From assembly GCA_963585895.1 (NCBI GenBank), contig OY757904.1:4079078-4143077 (forward strand): a DNA stretch of 64,000 nt. The letters are read 5' to 3'. The notes under the pieces were generated by a model. It did no database searches. It saw only the letters and a list, made by a program, of their open reading frames with translations, and had not been told where the DNA came from. This DNA comes from Sepioteuthis lessoniana (taxonomy: Eukaryota; Mollusca; Cephalopoda; Myopsida; Loliginidae). Below are positions 24,297 through 35,007 of the stretch, piece by piece. The number at the start of each line of letters is the position of its first letter. Position 1 is the first letter of the stretch. Both the position numbers and the translations under genes were made by a program.

Positions 24297-24493
24297 GAAG
24301 CAGTCAAAATGAATAAAATACCTATCATGATTTGAACTTACACTTCATTATATTCTCCTCAAAATTAAAAAAAAAAACATTACTCTTGAAAATTTTCTCT
24401 TTGTGATTCATAAAGTTTCTCTGCGTTGGCGTTCGTTGGGTCTCTTTTATTACACAAGGGTGCTATTTTCCCGTTATCTCATTTTAAATCCTT

Positions 24494-24740
24494 CTAAAAA
24501 GGACGAAGACATGCAGGACACTGCTATAGATGCAAGGAAGAACACATAAGTGATGTTCTTCTGTGGACTCCTTCACACGGACTTGCCGGTATTGGTCGAC
24601 CAGCAAGAATGTATCTATAACGGCTCTGTGCGGACATAGGAGGCAATTTGAGAGACCTGCCGGGAGCAAATGTATTGTAGAATAGGGACAGAATCCGGGA
24701 AATCCGTGCCAGCAGGGTTATTTGATGATACGTGTGTGTG
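24494..24740 (+). mobile_element. RTE-like LINE 3' end
   Basis: Plus-strand fragment matching the last codons of the RTE-like family (compare minus-strand 60080-59824). In shifting frames it reads DMQDTAI / HISDVLLWTPSHGLAGIGRPAR, RLCADIGGNLRDLPGA and REIRASRVI, ending TTATTTGATGATACG, a degenerate form of the family's ATG-repeat tail. It is the only RTE-like fragment here on the plus strand and is heavily 5'-truncated. Confidence 0.7.
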
Positions 24741-24757
24741 TGTGTGTGTGTGTGTGC
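24731..24757. repeat. (GT)n microsatellite
   Basis: About 12 GT repeats directly after the tail of the RTE-like 3' end. Confidence 0.9.
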
Positions 24758-24759
24758 GT

Positions 24760-27700
24760 GACTGGGTGTATATACATACACAAATATTTTACATAAAGAA
24801 CATGTCATCGCCTGACTGGCTGTATATTATAAATCTTGTGACAGCATCTTTTCAAAGTATAGATGAAAGTCATTATTCACCCCAAATTATGTCTAACACT
24901 GTGTGACTAGACAGAATTTACAGCCATAGCTTGCTATGGGCGATATTTCAAATCGATTGTTTGCGAGAAGTCAAAAGTCATATATTGATGGCATTATTCA
25001 GTAAATTTGTAGACGAGAAACTGAAAAATAAAATAGAGTTTCATATATATCTTTGGCTTCTTAAATGCAAATTAAAAACTGTATACTATTTATATAATTC
25101 ATTTTCCTCATGCATGATGAACTAGATAGCATTTACCAATGGTTATGTGTAGTTTCTCCCTTCGTTTGAATAACAGCAGCTACCCAACATTTGGGCACTA
25201 CTAAAACGTTATATAGAAAACCTATCAAGGTAAATTCTAGGAAAATCATGAGATTTTTTCTTGTGTGTTGTTTAATGAGTTCTGTAACATTCATGAATAT
25301 ACCAAATAATAATTTTGTCTTGAGGGTGCGTGGTGCCAGTTGGATGTCTGGAAGTCAACCGAACGTTTCTGGAAATAGTTGCGTGATGTCCCTATATGAT
25401 GGGAGTTATGTGTTGTCTTTAGGGAGAACCCATCACCACGTGGATACATGATGAACATTATTAATTGAGATGAGATTTAGTGCTACTCTTCAACTTATTC
25501 GGTAAATAAAATCCTTGTCATTAAGTAGGTTTTTTTTTTTTGCTGTCTATTCAGAATTCACATATTTCTTGTAAACCCCTTTTTTTCCAAGAATACCGTT
25601 GAGTATTGACCACGTAGAAGTGCTTCTGGTCGTTACAATGATTCTGAGGTCCGGATCAAATTGCTTCCACAGATCCTCGGAACGGTCAAAAGTTATCATG
25701 CATACCTTACCGTGCTTAGTCGAGTTCTACAATGGGGGATGGTGGACGGAATCATCTAGCACTTCCCTAAATTTTTGACTTTTTAATTTATTTGATATTT
25801 TCATTAGCAAACTTTGAGTTTTAATTTCTCGATGATATGCAAGTATTTTCATTCGTAAAAATAAAGGAAATCACATGACGTGGATTAAAACGTCATCGGA
25901 AGCTAAACTTATACATTGGCTGTGGATAATCCAAGGAAATCTTTATAATACCATAAATACATGATCCTCTGTTCTAATGATACAATATGTCTCACGCCAA
26001 GTATTTAACTTTATTAATTACACTGTGATTTTTAAATGTCTGTTATCTTGTCAATTTAATAAAACATAGAGAAAGTTAATGCTAATAGATTAGCAAAAGA
26101 TATTAATTGAAGCCAGAAGTAAAAAAATACTTATCTGTCCCAGAGGATATTTAAGAAAATATATGGATAAAAACCATTAATATTCACAAGTAAAATATTC
26201 ACAACAAAATTGATGTCACTAGGCTGCTTCACCGGGAAAATATTACTTGTAAATATTGTTTTATAATAGAAATCAGTCACTGAATTAAGAGGTATGTGCT
26301 GATTTTTTGAAATTGAATTTAACGGAATTTATGAAAATCATTTCACTATATTAAAATCGGGAGTTTTTTTTTCCTTTCAGTTATTTCTTTCAACTTTCCA
26401 TTTTGAAAGACAACAACCATTTTTTCTATTACAGTTGGACATTGCTTACAAAATCAAATATTCCCTCTTCATGAGTATCAAAATGATTTCTCTCAATTTT
26501 GCTTTTCTGATTTTTAATGTTTTGTCAAAAATTTCTATCTTTCCATCAACTTGATGCATAAAGATATTTCGAACTAAATAATAAGAAAGCTGATGAAAAT
26601 AAGAACAAATTCATTCTATTATTATGGACTTTGACGTCAGCAATATTTTTACTTTTAAAAAATCAGTTAGGAAAATGAAATGAATAATAATCTTATTAGT
26701 TTTGTAAATGTCGCAATTCACGCCCTGGGGTGGTCTATTTCCGGGGCTATTTTTAACTCACGAATAAAATTGGATTAAACCATACTATCGATATTTCATT
26801 TGCTGCAGTAAAATTGTAATCAATGCATGAATTATCAATTGTTTCAGTGTTGTCAGCTAATCACAGCTGCAACCCACCTTCATGAGATGTGATTAAAATT
26901 TACTGAGAGAGAAGCCTGACATTTCTAATTTAAAAATTTAATGTTTAAATTAAGACGTGTGCACAGTTAATCAACTTATACAATTAAATAATAATATGTA
27001 GACGTCAATGCCAACTTGAAAAAAGAGTATCAAGCTATATAAGAATCTTTAAATAATCATAATTATATAATTTTTTTTCAATTCTATATTTTTTACTTTT
27101 TTAATTTCCTCTGACTCTTATAAAATTTTATCAACATATCTTCAGGGTGAGAATATACTGTCCCAGTCCGAGCTACGCCCTGATTCTTAGCAGAAATTAC
27201 AGTGAATTATACTTTTAGCAATGTTATACTTCTGTCACGACGAAGTCCTGGTTCGAAGCAGAAGTTCCAATAAATGCATAAATAACCCACACATTTTTAC
27301 GGGAATTATGCCAGTAACAAATTATTTGAATAAATATTTTACAAAACAGCCGATGATTAAGAGAAATAAAAACAATACATGAATTTTTTAATGAAATTTT
27401 TTCGTAGTTTTATGACATTATTGATTACCTCTTGTTTCTACATAATCGTCAAAGCCCTGTGGATGATTAAAAAAAAAGCCCAAATCATTAAATATTGAAA
27501 TGAAATTTAATACATTTATATATGCTTTTCTAAGTGAGATGCATCAAGAAAGATAATGAATTTAAAGTAAATGAGGATTTTAAAGAATGAAAATGCAAAA
27601 ACCTTTTTCTGAAATTCTTTATTGATCAGTTCAATTTTTTAGATACGCCATAAAAGTCACTAACCTATGTAGACTTTTCAAAAATTATATTTTATTTTTT

Positions 27701-28529
27701 ACTCGTGAAAGTAAATTTTCTGTCACCAAAAGGTGATCGAAAGTATTCTTTGATTCTGTAAGAGCAAAAAAGAACGAATATTACTTTTTTGTGTGGCAGC
27801 AATTTTGTGTTGACGATAATCATATGTCAATTCAACTGAATTTTCAATCCGGGTATCTTATCCTAAAAGTAAACACATAACTATAGCGTTAAATATTATT
27901 GTAAATTATGAATTTAAGTAAAATAATGACTTATTGGTAGAAAAAAATCTGGGTTTCATTGTCGAGACATAAAAATTGGTTGGTGTTTCGATTTTTTTCT
28001 TTAATGATGAAAATGGGAGTGTCATATCAAAATTACATACAGCGTGACAAAAACTATAAAAATGAGTAAAAGATTATTGTTTTAGGGGGAGATTGAAGAA
28101 AATCGGATTTACAACTTTTCTAAAAAGAAGAATGAAAAGGGATCTAATAGAAGCATTCGAAATGGAATTTCTAATTTTGGTTGATATTGGTTTTCAGTAT
28201 TTCTCCTTCAAGTGCGTATTTACTGTCAAAACAGAATTCAAAAACTAAGTCTAACAAATTGCCTAGTCAGATCAAAAACAGCAACAAAGAATAAAATTTT
28301 AGGATTAAATTAGATAATTTTATAAATAATGGTCAGAAAAAGAAATTAAGAGGACATTTTTGAGAAGTATAAGAGAAATTACAAGACAAAATTTTATCTG
28401 TATATAAATATATATTATTATTATTGTAAATGTCCTGGACAAAGATGTTTTTAAGATTGATATGAGATGGTAGTAAAAAGAGGAAATACCCCAAAAGGCA
28501 AACAAACAAACAAGAAAACTAAACAAACA

Positions 28530-28530
<1 letters not shown>
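24760..28530. other. AT-rich DNA, no recognised gene except a possible short ORF
   Basis: No family similarity is recognised in this 3.8 kb. Two moderately GC-rich patches stand out, near 25320-25450 and 25550-25745. The second carries the short frame listed separately. Confidence 0.5.
25547..25723 (-). pseudogene. Unassigned 58-codon coding-like frame
   Basis: The minus strand reads STKHGKVCMITFDRSEDLWK and continues QFDPDLRIIVTTRSTSTWSI, then LNGILGKKGVYKKYVNSE and a stop. Its amino-acid composition is mixed and globular-looking, unlike the AT-driven frames around it. It is closed upstream by a stop two codons before the first residue. The sequence before that (CCATCCCCCATTGTAG) could be a splice acceptor, so a terminal exon is possible, but a transposon remnant is at least as likely. 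I do not recognise the family. Confidence 0.3.

Positions 28531-28576
<46 letters not shown>
28531..28576. repeat. (AAT)n tract at LINE 5' junction
   Basis: About 15 AAT repeats ending exactly where the first R4/Dong-like 3' fragment starts (28577). It resembles the family's own 3' tail. Confidence 0.95.
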
Positions 28577-28926
28577 GTACTTCGACCTTGCTAGAGAATT
28601 GAAAAAACTATGGAACATGAAGGTGACAATTATACCAATTGTGACTGGTGTTTTTGGCACGATAACTAAAGGATTATTAAAGGGCCTGGAAGATTTGGAA
28701 GTTGGTGGCCGAGTGGAGACCATCCAAACAACAGCATTATTGAAAACGGCCAGAATACTGAGAAGAGTCCTGGAGACTTGAGGAGACTGGCTGTCACTCA
28801 ATCTCCATTGAAATACCATCAGCTTACGCTGATGTGAAAAAACTCTAATGAGTAATTATAATAATAAAAGACCGTCAGCTATCGCTTATGTGAAAAATTC
28901 TCAAGGAGTAAATAATAATAATAATC
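28577..28926 (+). mobile_element. R4/Dong-like LINE 3' end, fragment 1 of head-to-tail chain
   Basis: Plus strand. The frame reads KYFDLARELKKLWNMKVTII, then GLEDLEVGGRVETIQTTALL and KTARILRRVLET followed by a stop: the conserved end of the endonuclease protein. The 3' untranslated region holds a perfect stem-loop CATCAGC-TTAC-GCTGATG (28817-28834). The last ~55 bases, from the stem-loop to the AAT tail, are present twice in tandem (28815-28869 and 28870-28926). The copy begins right after the (AAT)n tract and ends in AAGGAGTAAATAATAATAAT. Confidence 0.8.
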
Positions 28927-28929
28927 AGG

Positions 28930-29308
28930 CATTATAATAATCAACAAAAAAAGAGAGAACTTACAGAATTGTGGACTTTGCTGTTATAGCTGACCATTGA
29001 GTAAGATCGAAAGAAAGCGAAAAGAAGGATAAATACTCGGACCTTGCTAGTGAATGGAAAAATGTAGAACATAAATGTGACGGTGATACCAATTGTAATT
29101 GGTGCACTCGGTACAGTCACCAAAGGATTGGTAAAAGGACTGGAGGACTTGCAAATAAGAGGACGAATGGAGACAATCCAAACTACTGTATTCCTGAGAT
29201 CGGCCAGAATAATGAGAAGAGTCTTGGAGACTTGAGGAGATATGTTGGTTCTCTGATTCCAGCAAAAGACCATCAGCAAACGCTGATGTGAAAAACTCTC
29301 AAGGAGTA
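28930..29308 (+). mobile_element. R4/Dong-like LINE 3' end, fragment 2
   Basis: Starts near 28936 in the endonuclease (ATAATCAACAAAAAAAG, the IINKKK block), runs through GTGGACTTTGCTGTT (VDFAV) and the conserved tail with stops and shifts. It ends with a perfect stem-loop CATCAGC-AAAC-GCTGATG (29271-29288) and AAGGAGTAAAATAAT. It directly follows fragment 1. Confidence 0.75.
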
Positions 29309-29585
29309 AAATAATTAGAGAATTGGAAAAGCTGTGGAATATAAAAGTGACGGTGATACAAATTGTAATTGGTGCACTTGGTAAAGTCACCAAAGGATAG
29401 GTACAAGGAATGGAGGACTTGGAAACGAGTTGAGACCATCCAAACTACAGCATTATTAAGATGGGCCAAAATATTAAAAAGAATCCTGGAGACTTGTGGA
29501 GACTTATTGTCTCTCAAACTACAATGAAAAGCCATCTGCTAACGCTGGCGTTAAAAACTCGAAAAAGAGTAGATAATAAGGATAA
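29309..29585 (+). mobile_element. R4/Dong-like LINE 3' end, fragment 3
   Basis: Begins within the tail of fragment 2 and reads RELEKLWNIKVTVIQIVIGA and on to the protein end. The 3' stem-loop is mutated (CATCTGC-TAAC-GCTGGCG) and the tail reads AAAGAGTAGATAATAAGGATAAT. The stretch 29586-29762 that follows is unassigned. Confidence 0.7.
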
Positions 29586-29762
29586 TATTTTTCTGGTGAT
29601 GCGTCTAGAATTTTTATTGCTTTTTTATGTTGTTTTACTTGAAGTTTTAGGAAAACGTTTCCTATTCTAACGTTTGTTCTTAAGTTTGATTTTTCATATT
29701 AGCATATAAATGTATTAGTAGTGGTGGTGGTAAATGCACGTTATCTATTCTTGACTGACTAT

Positions 29763-30420
29763 ATTGAAGCAAGAATAGATAAAACGCAACAAAATAGCAA
29801 ATGTAGATAATGTGATAATTGAGACAAAACTATCAATGACATCAAAAACAAATGCAGTAAATTAGCGCAAAAAGCAACAACAACAACAACAACAACAATA
29901 ATAATAATAATAATAATAGTACAGAAGGAGTATAAAACTAGACAAGACTATGTAGGGAAGGTGATCCACTGGGAATTGTGAAAGAAGTTTAAATTTGACC
30001 ATACAGACAAATCGTATATCCACAACCCAGAATCCGTCCAAGAAAAAGAGATGCACAAATACTTCTGAAATATTGAGATACAAAAGGCCACAGAATTTGG
30101 GATAGTCAACAAAAAAGAAAATAGAGTACCTACCAAATAGTGGACTTTGCCGTAACGGCTGATCACAACTTAAGACTGAAAGAAAGCAAAAAGAGAGATA
30201 AATACTTAGACCATGCAAGAGAACTGAAAAAACTGTGAAACATGGAAGTGACGTAGATACCAATTGTAATTGGTGCCCTCGGTACAGTCACCAAAGGATT
30301 ATTTGAAGGACTGGAGGACTTTCAAATAAGAGGACGAGAGGAGACTAACCAAACTACTGCATTATTAATATCGACCATAATACTAACAATAGTCCTAGAG
30401 GATTTAGGAGACTTACTGTT
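29763..30420 (+). mobile_element. R4/Dong-like LINE fragment 4 with internal (CAA)n(TAA)n
   Basis: Starts upstream of the zinc motif (CRxC..NDIKNKC, His replaced by Asp, and two stops). It is interrupted at 29876-29921 by (CAA)n(TAA)n. It then resumes with a partly repeated codon block (KLAQK before the tract, VQKEYKTRQDYVGKV after it) and continues through the endonuclease to the end of the protein near 30415. The repeated block around the microsatellite suggests two pieces joined there rather than simple expansion. Confidence 0.7.
29876..29921. repeat. (CAA)n(TAA)n tract inside LINE chain
   Basis: Eight or so CAA repeats followed by about eight TAA repeats, lying at a joint between two overlapping pieces of the LINE protein. 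Confidence 0.9.
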
Positions 30421-30424
30421 AATG

Positions 30425-31345
30425 ATATCCCTCGAAAGAAATCGAACAGAAATAGAAAACCTGAACGGGAAATTAGACTAGAAGAGCAGTTGAAAAATTG
30501 CAACAACAAGCGAAGGTGCTAACAAAGGGAAAAGCACAAAGGGATGTGTTGGAGGGAAAAGACAAAACCAAAACATCAAACAGTAAAAATTGAAGACATA
30601 AATCAGAAGATATTGGCGAAAGAAGGAAGACATAAAAGTTAGCGAGACAGGGTCAAACAAGACTATCAAAACAGGACATTCCAAAGTAATGAAATAAAAT
30701 TCTACCAGCAAGGAGGTGGAAATGCACAAGGACATACTTAGAAATGGATGCAAAGGAAGCAGAACAAATTTAGAGTATAAAATGAGAAGGAAAAGAACGT
30801 AAAAGAAAGACTGAATGAATGAATAACACACAAAAAAAAAAAAATTACCAGGACTCAAAGAAAATCTGAAATTGCTCAGAGCAACACTGAAAAAGTACCG
30901 AATTGGAAAACGCCCGGCCATGATAGCATACCTTTCTTTGAAATACAAACGGACCACCTAATCTCGGCCAGTCGACGAGGTCTAATGATAGTCAACAAAA
31001 AAAAAAAAAAAAGAGAGTTCAGGCAGATCACAGAGTAAAATTGAAAAAACCGAAAAGAGAGATAAGTACCAAGAATTGGCTAGAGAACTAAAAAAAAACT
31101 ATGGAGTATGAAGTTGACGGTGATATCAATTGTAACTGGTGCGCTCGATTCAGTCACCAAATGACTGGAAGACTTGAAAATAGTTGGGAAAGTAGAGCCA
31201 ATTCAAATTACAGCATTGTTTGGGTAGGCCAGAATACTGAGGAGATCCAGGAGACTAAAAGAGACTTCTTGGCACTCAAATTCCAATGAAAAGCCATCTG
31301 CGAACGTTGGTGTGAAAAACTCTCAAAGTAGTAAATTGATAATAA
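30425..31345 (+). mobile_element. R4/Dong-like LINE fragment 5 with internal deletion
   Basis: Begins in the N-terminal linker directly after the 3' end of fragment 4 (RKKSNRNRK, KIEDINQKILAKEG, RVKQDYQNRTFQSNEIKFYQ). It reaches the NWKTP-like block near 30903-30925, then jumps to the endonuclease (EIQTDHLIS... near 30942), so the whole RT and zinc motif are deleted. The protein end and 3' region follow (stem-loop degraded to CATCTGC-GAAC-GTTGGTG near 31299), with tail AGTAGTAAATTGATAATA. Confidence 0.7.
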
Positions 31346-31379
31346 ACAAGCACAAAATAAACACAAACAAGGCATGAAT

Positions 31380-31445
31380 TGGTGATAAAGGTGATCCACA
31401 AGGAATTAAGCAAGAAATTAAAATTTGACCATACTACCAAATGAT
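31380..31445 (+). mobile_element. R4/Dong-like LINE fragment 6, short
   Basis: About 65 bases matching only the KVIHKELSKKLKFDHTTK block between zinc motif and endonuclease core. It ends the chain. Confidence 0.55.
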
Positions 31446-31489
31446 ATATGCATTATCTCAAAGCATCACATCATCTTAGTTTTTACTCT

Positions 31490-31835
31490 CATATCGAGTT
31501 TTGTGAATCTAGCTCTGAACCCGGGGCAGTCTGGCGCAAGGCCAGCACCCAGAACGGTGTAACCTCTAATATTTTTTGCCAGTCTTCTTCGTTATCTGTT
31601 TTTTTTGCCGGGGTAGAAATCTTTATTTCTGTTTTTTTTTTTAATTTACCAGACGCCCACACTAAGCTCGTGGTCGCACCTAAGCGTTACGCTTTGATAC
31701 GCCTCCTATCTAGCACGTCACCCACGAAACTGACGCTGCACTTCCGCCGAGGAAACGGGTGCATTTCATGTTATGAAACCCGTGCAACTTATGCGGCATG
31801 TCAAAGTCCTCTTTCCGATCAATATTGAACATACA
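31490..31835. other. GC-rich island, unassigned repeat
   Basis: Noticeably GC-richer than its flanks and bounded by AT-rich DNA. A plus-strand frame spans it (31448-31828, 126 codons) without any known motif. The first ~60 bases, read on the minus strand, contain GGGTTCAGAGC, a weak B-box resemblance. It may be a SINE or non-autonomous element. Confidence 0.35.
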
Positions 31836-32225
31836 CATCAATTTATCCATCACTATATGGTACACATATTGCATAGCGGTGTGCCCAAATATGGAGACAT
31901 AGCATCATAGGCAAATACATCATCACATGGCCCATAACAAGCAAATTTCGTTCTTAATGTGTACTCTTCAAATTATCTTATTTTTTTCCTTAGACATTAA
32001 TTGCAAACTTCGCCTGTTCACCCATTCGCTAATAATTGCCAATCAGGTCATCATTCTTTGAATTTTATTTTAATCAATCTACGAGGTGCATACGATAAGT
32101 TTCCAGACTTTTTTCGTGTTGGCACTTTTATTGATAGTACACACATGAAACTCTAGTCCCCTTCAAAGTAATCTCCTCCAGCTTCAATGCACTTGTTGTA
32201 CCGTTTCAACAACTTCTGCAAGGCC

Positions 32226-32860
32226 TCATGGAAATCCTCTTGTGAGCGTGTCAATGAGCTTCGACACACCCTCTTTCATCTCCACAATTGTCTCATAACG
32301 ACAGCCTTTGAGCTTAGGAAATAACCAAAAATCACAGGGAGCAAGGCCTAGGCTATAGGGAGGCTGAGGAACTGTTTTAATGCCCATCTTGGTCAAATAG
32401 TCAGTGACAAGATTGTTGACTGGTGTATTGTCCTGGTAGAAATGCCACTGATCCGATTTGAAGAGTGCTGGCCTCTTCCCAACTAATCCCTTCCTGAATT
32501 CCCTAAGAAACCTCAACATAGTAACCCTAACCCTAACCCTTTGGCCAATCAGCTCTGGTGTATTGACTTCTTTACTCCTCCCACACCTCTCATCATTCCT
32601 CACAGACTCCCTTCTTTCCTTGAATCTCTTATGCCACTCAAAAACTGATGCTCGGTTCACGCAAGATGGTCGAAAAACAGTCTGAAGAGTTCCATACATT
32701 TCTGAGGCATTTTTCCAAGTTTAAAAAAGAATTGCATACCGTTCTTCTAAAGTATCAGATTGCATTTTTGAAATTCACCAGCTGTGACAATCAGGCTTTA
32801 GTAGGGTGTATTCCAATTGCTGCTGTAGCTGTTGATTTGAATCTGAAATCATAAAAAAAT
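32226..32860 (-). pseudogene. Mariner transposase remnant
   Basis: The minus strand reads the helix-turn-helix region (RPSCVNRASVFEWHKRFKER, NTPELIGQ) and then, after a joint at 32522-32540, the catalytic C-terminal part: KRPALFKSDQWHFYQDNTPV with the second catalytic Asp, and LGLAPCDFWLFPKLKGCRYE with the third, the DD34D arrangement of mariners. The segment carrying the first catalytic Asp is deleted. A 1-base insertion near 32510 and a frameshift near 32247 disrupt the frame. Beyond the latter, the family C-terminus (EDFHEALQKLLKRYNK) is still readable. Upstream of 32699 the N-terminus is degraded. Confidence 0.9.
32522..32540. repeat. Interstitial telomere-type repeat at deletion joint
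   Basis: TAACCCTAACCCTAACCCT, just over three units of the animal telomere hexamer, placed exactly between the two surviving halves of the mariner transposase. Confidence 0.85.
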
Positions 32861-32974
32861 GGTCAGTCATCTCATAAGATGTATAGCAATAAAATAGTGA
32901 ATTTTCAAGTCTACGACAATTTTAAATGCCTGTACGATAAAAGTCTGGAAACTTATCGTATGCACCTCGTAGCG

Positions 32975-32976
<2 letters not shown>

Positions 32977-33007
<31 letters not shown>
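32977..33007. repeat. (TCTA)n microsatellite
   Basis: About eight ATCT repeats starting five bases after the mariner's right TA duplication. Confidence 0.95.
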
Positions 33008-33009
33008 AT

Positions 33010-34270
33010 AGGGTGGTATGGTTGTATCTTAATTCAAACCTTTTTCATTTTCACTGATTTTCTATTATTCTTTTATTTCATAAAATTTTGCCGTGAATTT
33101 CACTAAATGATATTTTAACTCATTAAAACCATAACGAAACGATTTGATTTTGCACGTAGATATTGCATTATACCTTTAATTTAAGACAAAGGATTTTGGC
33201 TGATGTTAGATTTGTGATGTAAATGTTAATTAATCTTTGCACTTTTTAATTGAAAGGAATATTGAAAAGCTGTTGAATATTAGTGTCCAATTCAATAACG
33301 ACTATAAATGCTTGACTGACTGCACCTGTCTAAACATCCAAGAGTAAAATTCATGTAGCCAAATGTGGCTAGTTCAAAGTTTACAGCCAGAGTTAATACG
33401 GTAAGTTAGATCATAACATTTGCCTCGATAATGCCACTTCTCGCATATGATGGGTTAATCTTTTGTTGGTTTCGATGTTACGAGATGAACATTAACACAT
33501 TATTTGATCAAAGCAAAAGATGACAGCAAAATATTTTCAAAATAAAACATTACAAAAATATGAATAACATCATCGTGAATTATGCAACATCAAATGTCTT
33601 ATCTCAAAGTCGGATGCATTAAGAGTATAAGACGAAGTACATTTTCTCGTATTACAATTATTTTCTTTTCTGCGTGGGAGAAACTCATGAAGAAGCAGTA
33701 ATGTGCTGAAAATATTAACAACTCAGAAATATGAGCACAGAACTAAAAACTACAAATATGTTGCATTTAAGAAGTTAAAACCCAGATTATAACTGGTGCA
33801 TTTTGTAATTAAAAACATTATGGCAATGTGCTAAGCATATATTGTATTGACAGTGTACTAAGAATAAGATCTCCGTGGAATTTTTACAAGTGTTTATTTT
33901 TTCACACATTAATGCACTAAAAGATTTTAAAAAGCAAGCGTTGGCATAAACATTTAGCTACATAAGATAAGGAAAATGACAATATAGCATACTCAGTTTT
34001 GTTTTTCAATCCTAAATTGCTGTTATAGAAGCTCTTAAAAAGTAACCTTTTACAAGATAAATTATTCCATTAGGTGACTAATACCATGATTAATCCTATT
34101 TTACTTAAATTTGAATGAACGTTTTCCATTTCCGGTTAAATTATCACTACATTCTACTGAATACTTCCCCTTTATACTGCCTCAAAGAACAATGGGTTAA
34201 GTTCGGTTTGTAGATTATTTAATTCCAATCCTGTTTATACATATATATTAAATATATAGGATTTGTAAAC
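33010..34270. other. No recognised gene
   Basis: AT-rich sequence without motif, repeat or element that I recognise. Confidence 0.6.
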
Positions 34271-34275
34271 GTATT

Positions 34276-35000
34276 TTGTTGATAGCATTTTTAAACGAAT
34301 CTGAGTTCATATTTTGCGCACAGTTTAATGATTTCAATTTTTTTTCTATCAAATACACACAATTCTATTTACAATTAACCATTTGTTTGCACAAAGTTAA
34401 ATGCTTTCAAGTATTTCTATATAACAGTAATAATTTAACATCAGTAATTTGTTTACACTTATTTAAATGGATATACATATATTATTTATAAGTGAAAATA
34501 CTTTGTAGGAAATTTCATTTTTAAAAGAATTAGAGTTAATTTGTTTGGACACTAATATTGTTATTACTTTTAAGCAGTTAAATGGTTTCAGTTATTAAAA
34601 ATTAACTCATGCAATAATAAACATTTGATTGCAGACAGAAAAGTGGTTACAAGTATTGCTTTTTAACCCTAATTACACTATTCAACACTATTCATTAATT
34701 TACGCACTGTCAAAATTGTTCCAAACATTAACATGTACTACCAATAATTCAATTTAGACACTCAGTTAAAGAGTTTTAAGTGTTGCTTGAAATATTTTAT
34801 TTAAAATCTCTCATTCGTTTGCACACATCGTAATGGTTACAATTATTGCTTTGTATGATGATCAATGCGATTAGACATCAGTGATTTGTTTCCTCACAGT
34901 TAAATGATCAAACAATTCTATTTCTAAGAATTTAATTCAGCATAAGTTATTTTTTGCACTCAGTTTAAATCATCAAACAGTTCTATTTGACCAATTGTTA
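34276..35000. repeat. Diverged tandem array, about 10 units of 50-90 bp
   Basis: A core resembling TTTGCACACAGTTAAATG with a following GTTTCAAGTATT recurs near 34317, 34386, 34449, 34542, 34629, 34703, 34753, 34817, 34888 and 34953. Unit lengths vary from about 50 to 93 bases. The same array type occurs at 54360-55090 and ends against the same flanking repeat there, so the two are copies of one larger repeat. Confidence 0.65.
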
Positions 35001-35007
35001 GGAGCCT

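Larger units (their letters stand above)
32082..32969 (-). mobile_element. Internally deleted mariner (Tc1/mariner) transposon
   Basis: An 888-bp element with perfect 31-bp terminal inverted repeats (32082-32112 and 32939-32969, starting CGAGGTGCATACG) and TA duplications at 32080-32081 and 32970-32971. Mariners are usually about 1.3 kb, so roughly 0.4 kb is missing, all from the middle of the transposase. The intact ends mean it could in principle still be moved by a transposase supplied by another copy, but it encodes none itself. Confidence 0.93.

Noticed and set aside
31448..31828. 126-codon frame as a gene
   Set aside because: No motif. It merely spans a GC-rich block of probable repeat origin.
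32522..32540. True telomere or chromosome end
   Set aside because: Only about three hexamers, inside a transposase pseudogene with sequence continuing on both sides.
34276..35000. CRISPR-like array
   Set aside because: Units are diverged, of unequal length and without constant repeat/variable spacer structure. The genome is eukaryotic.
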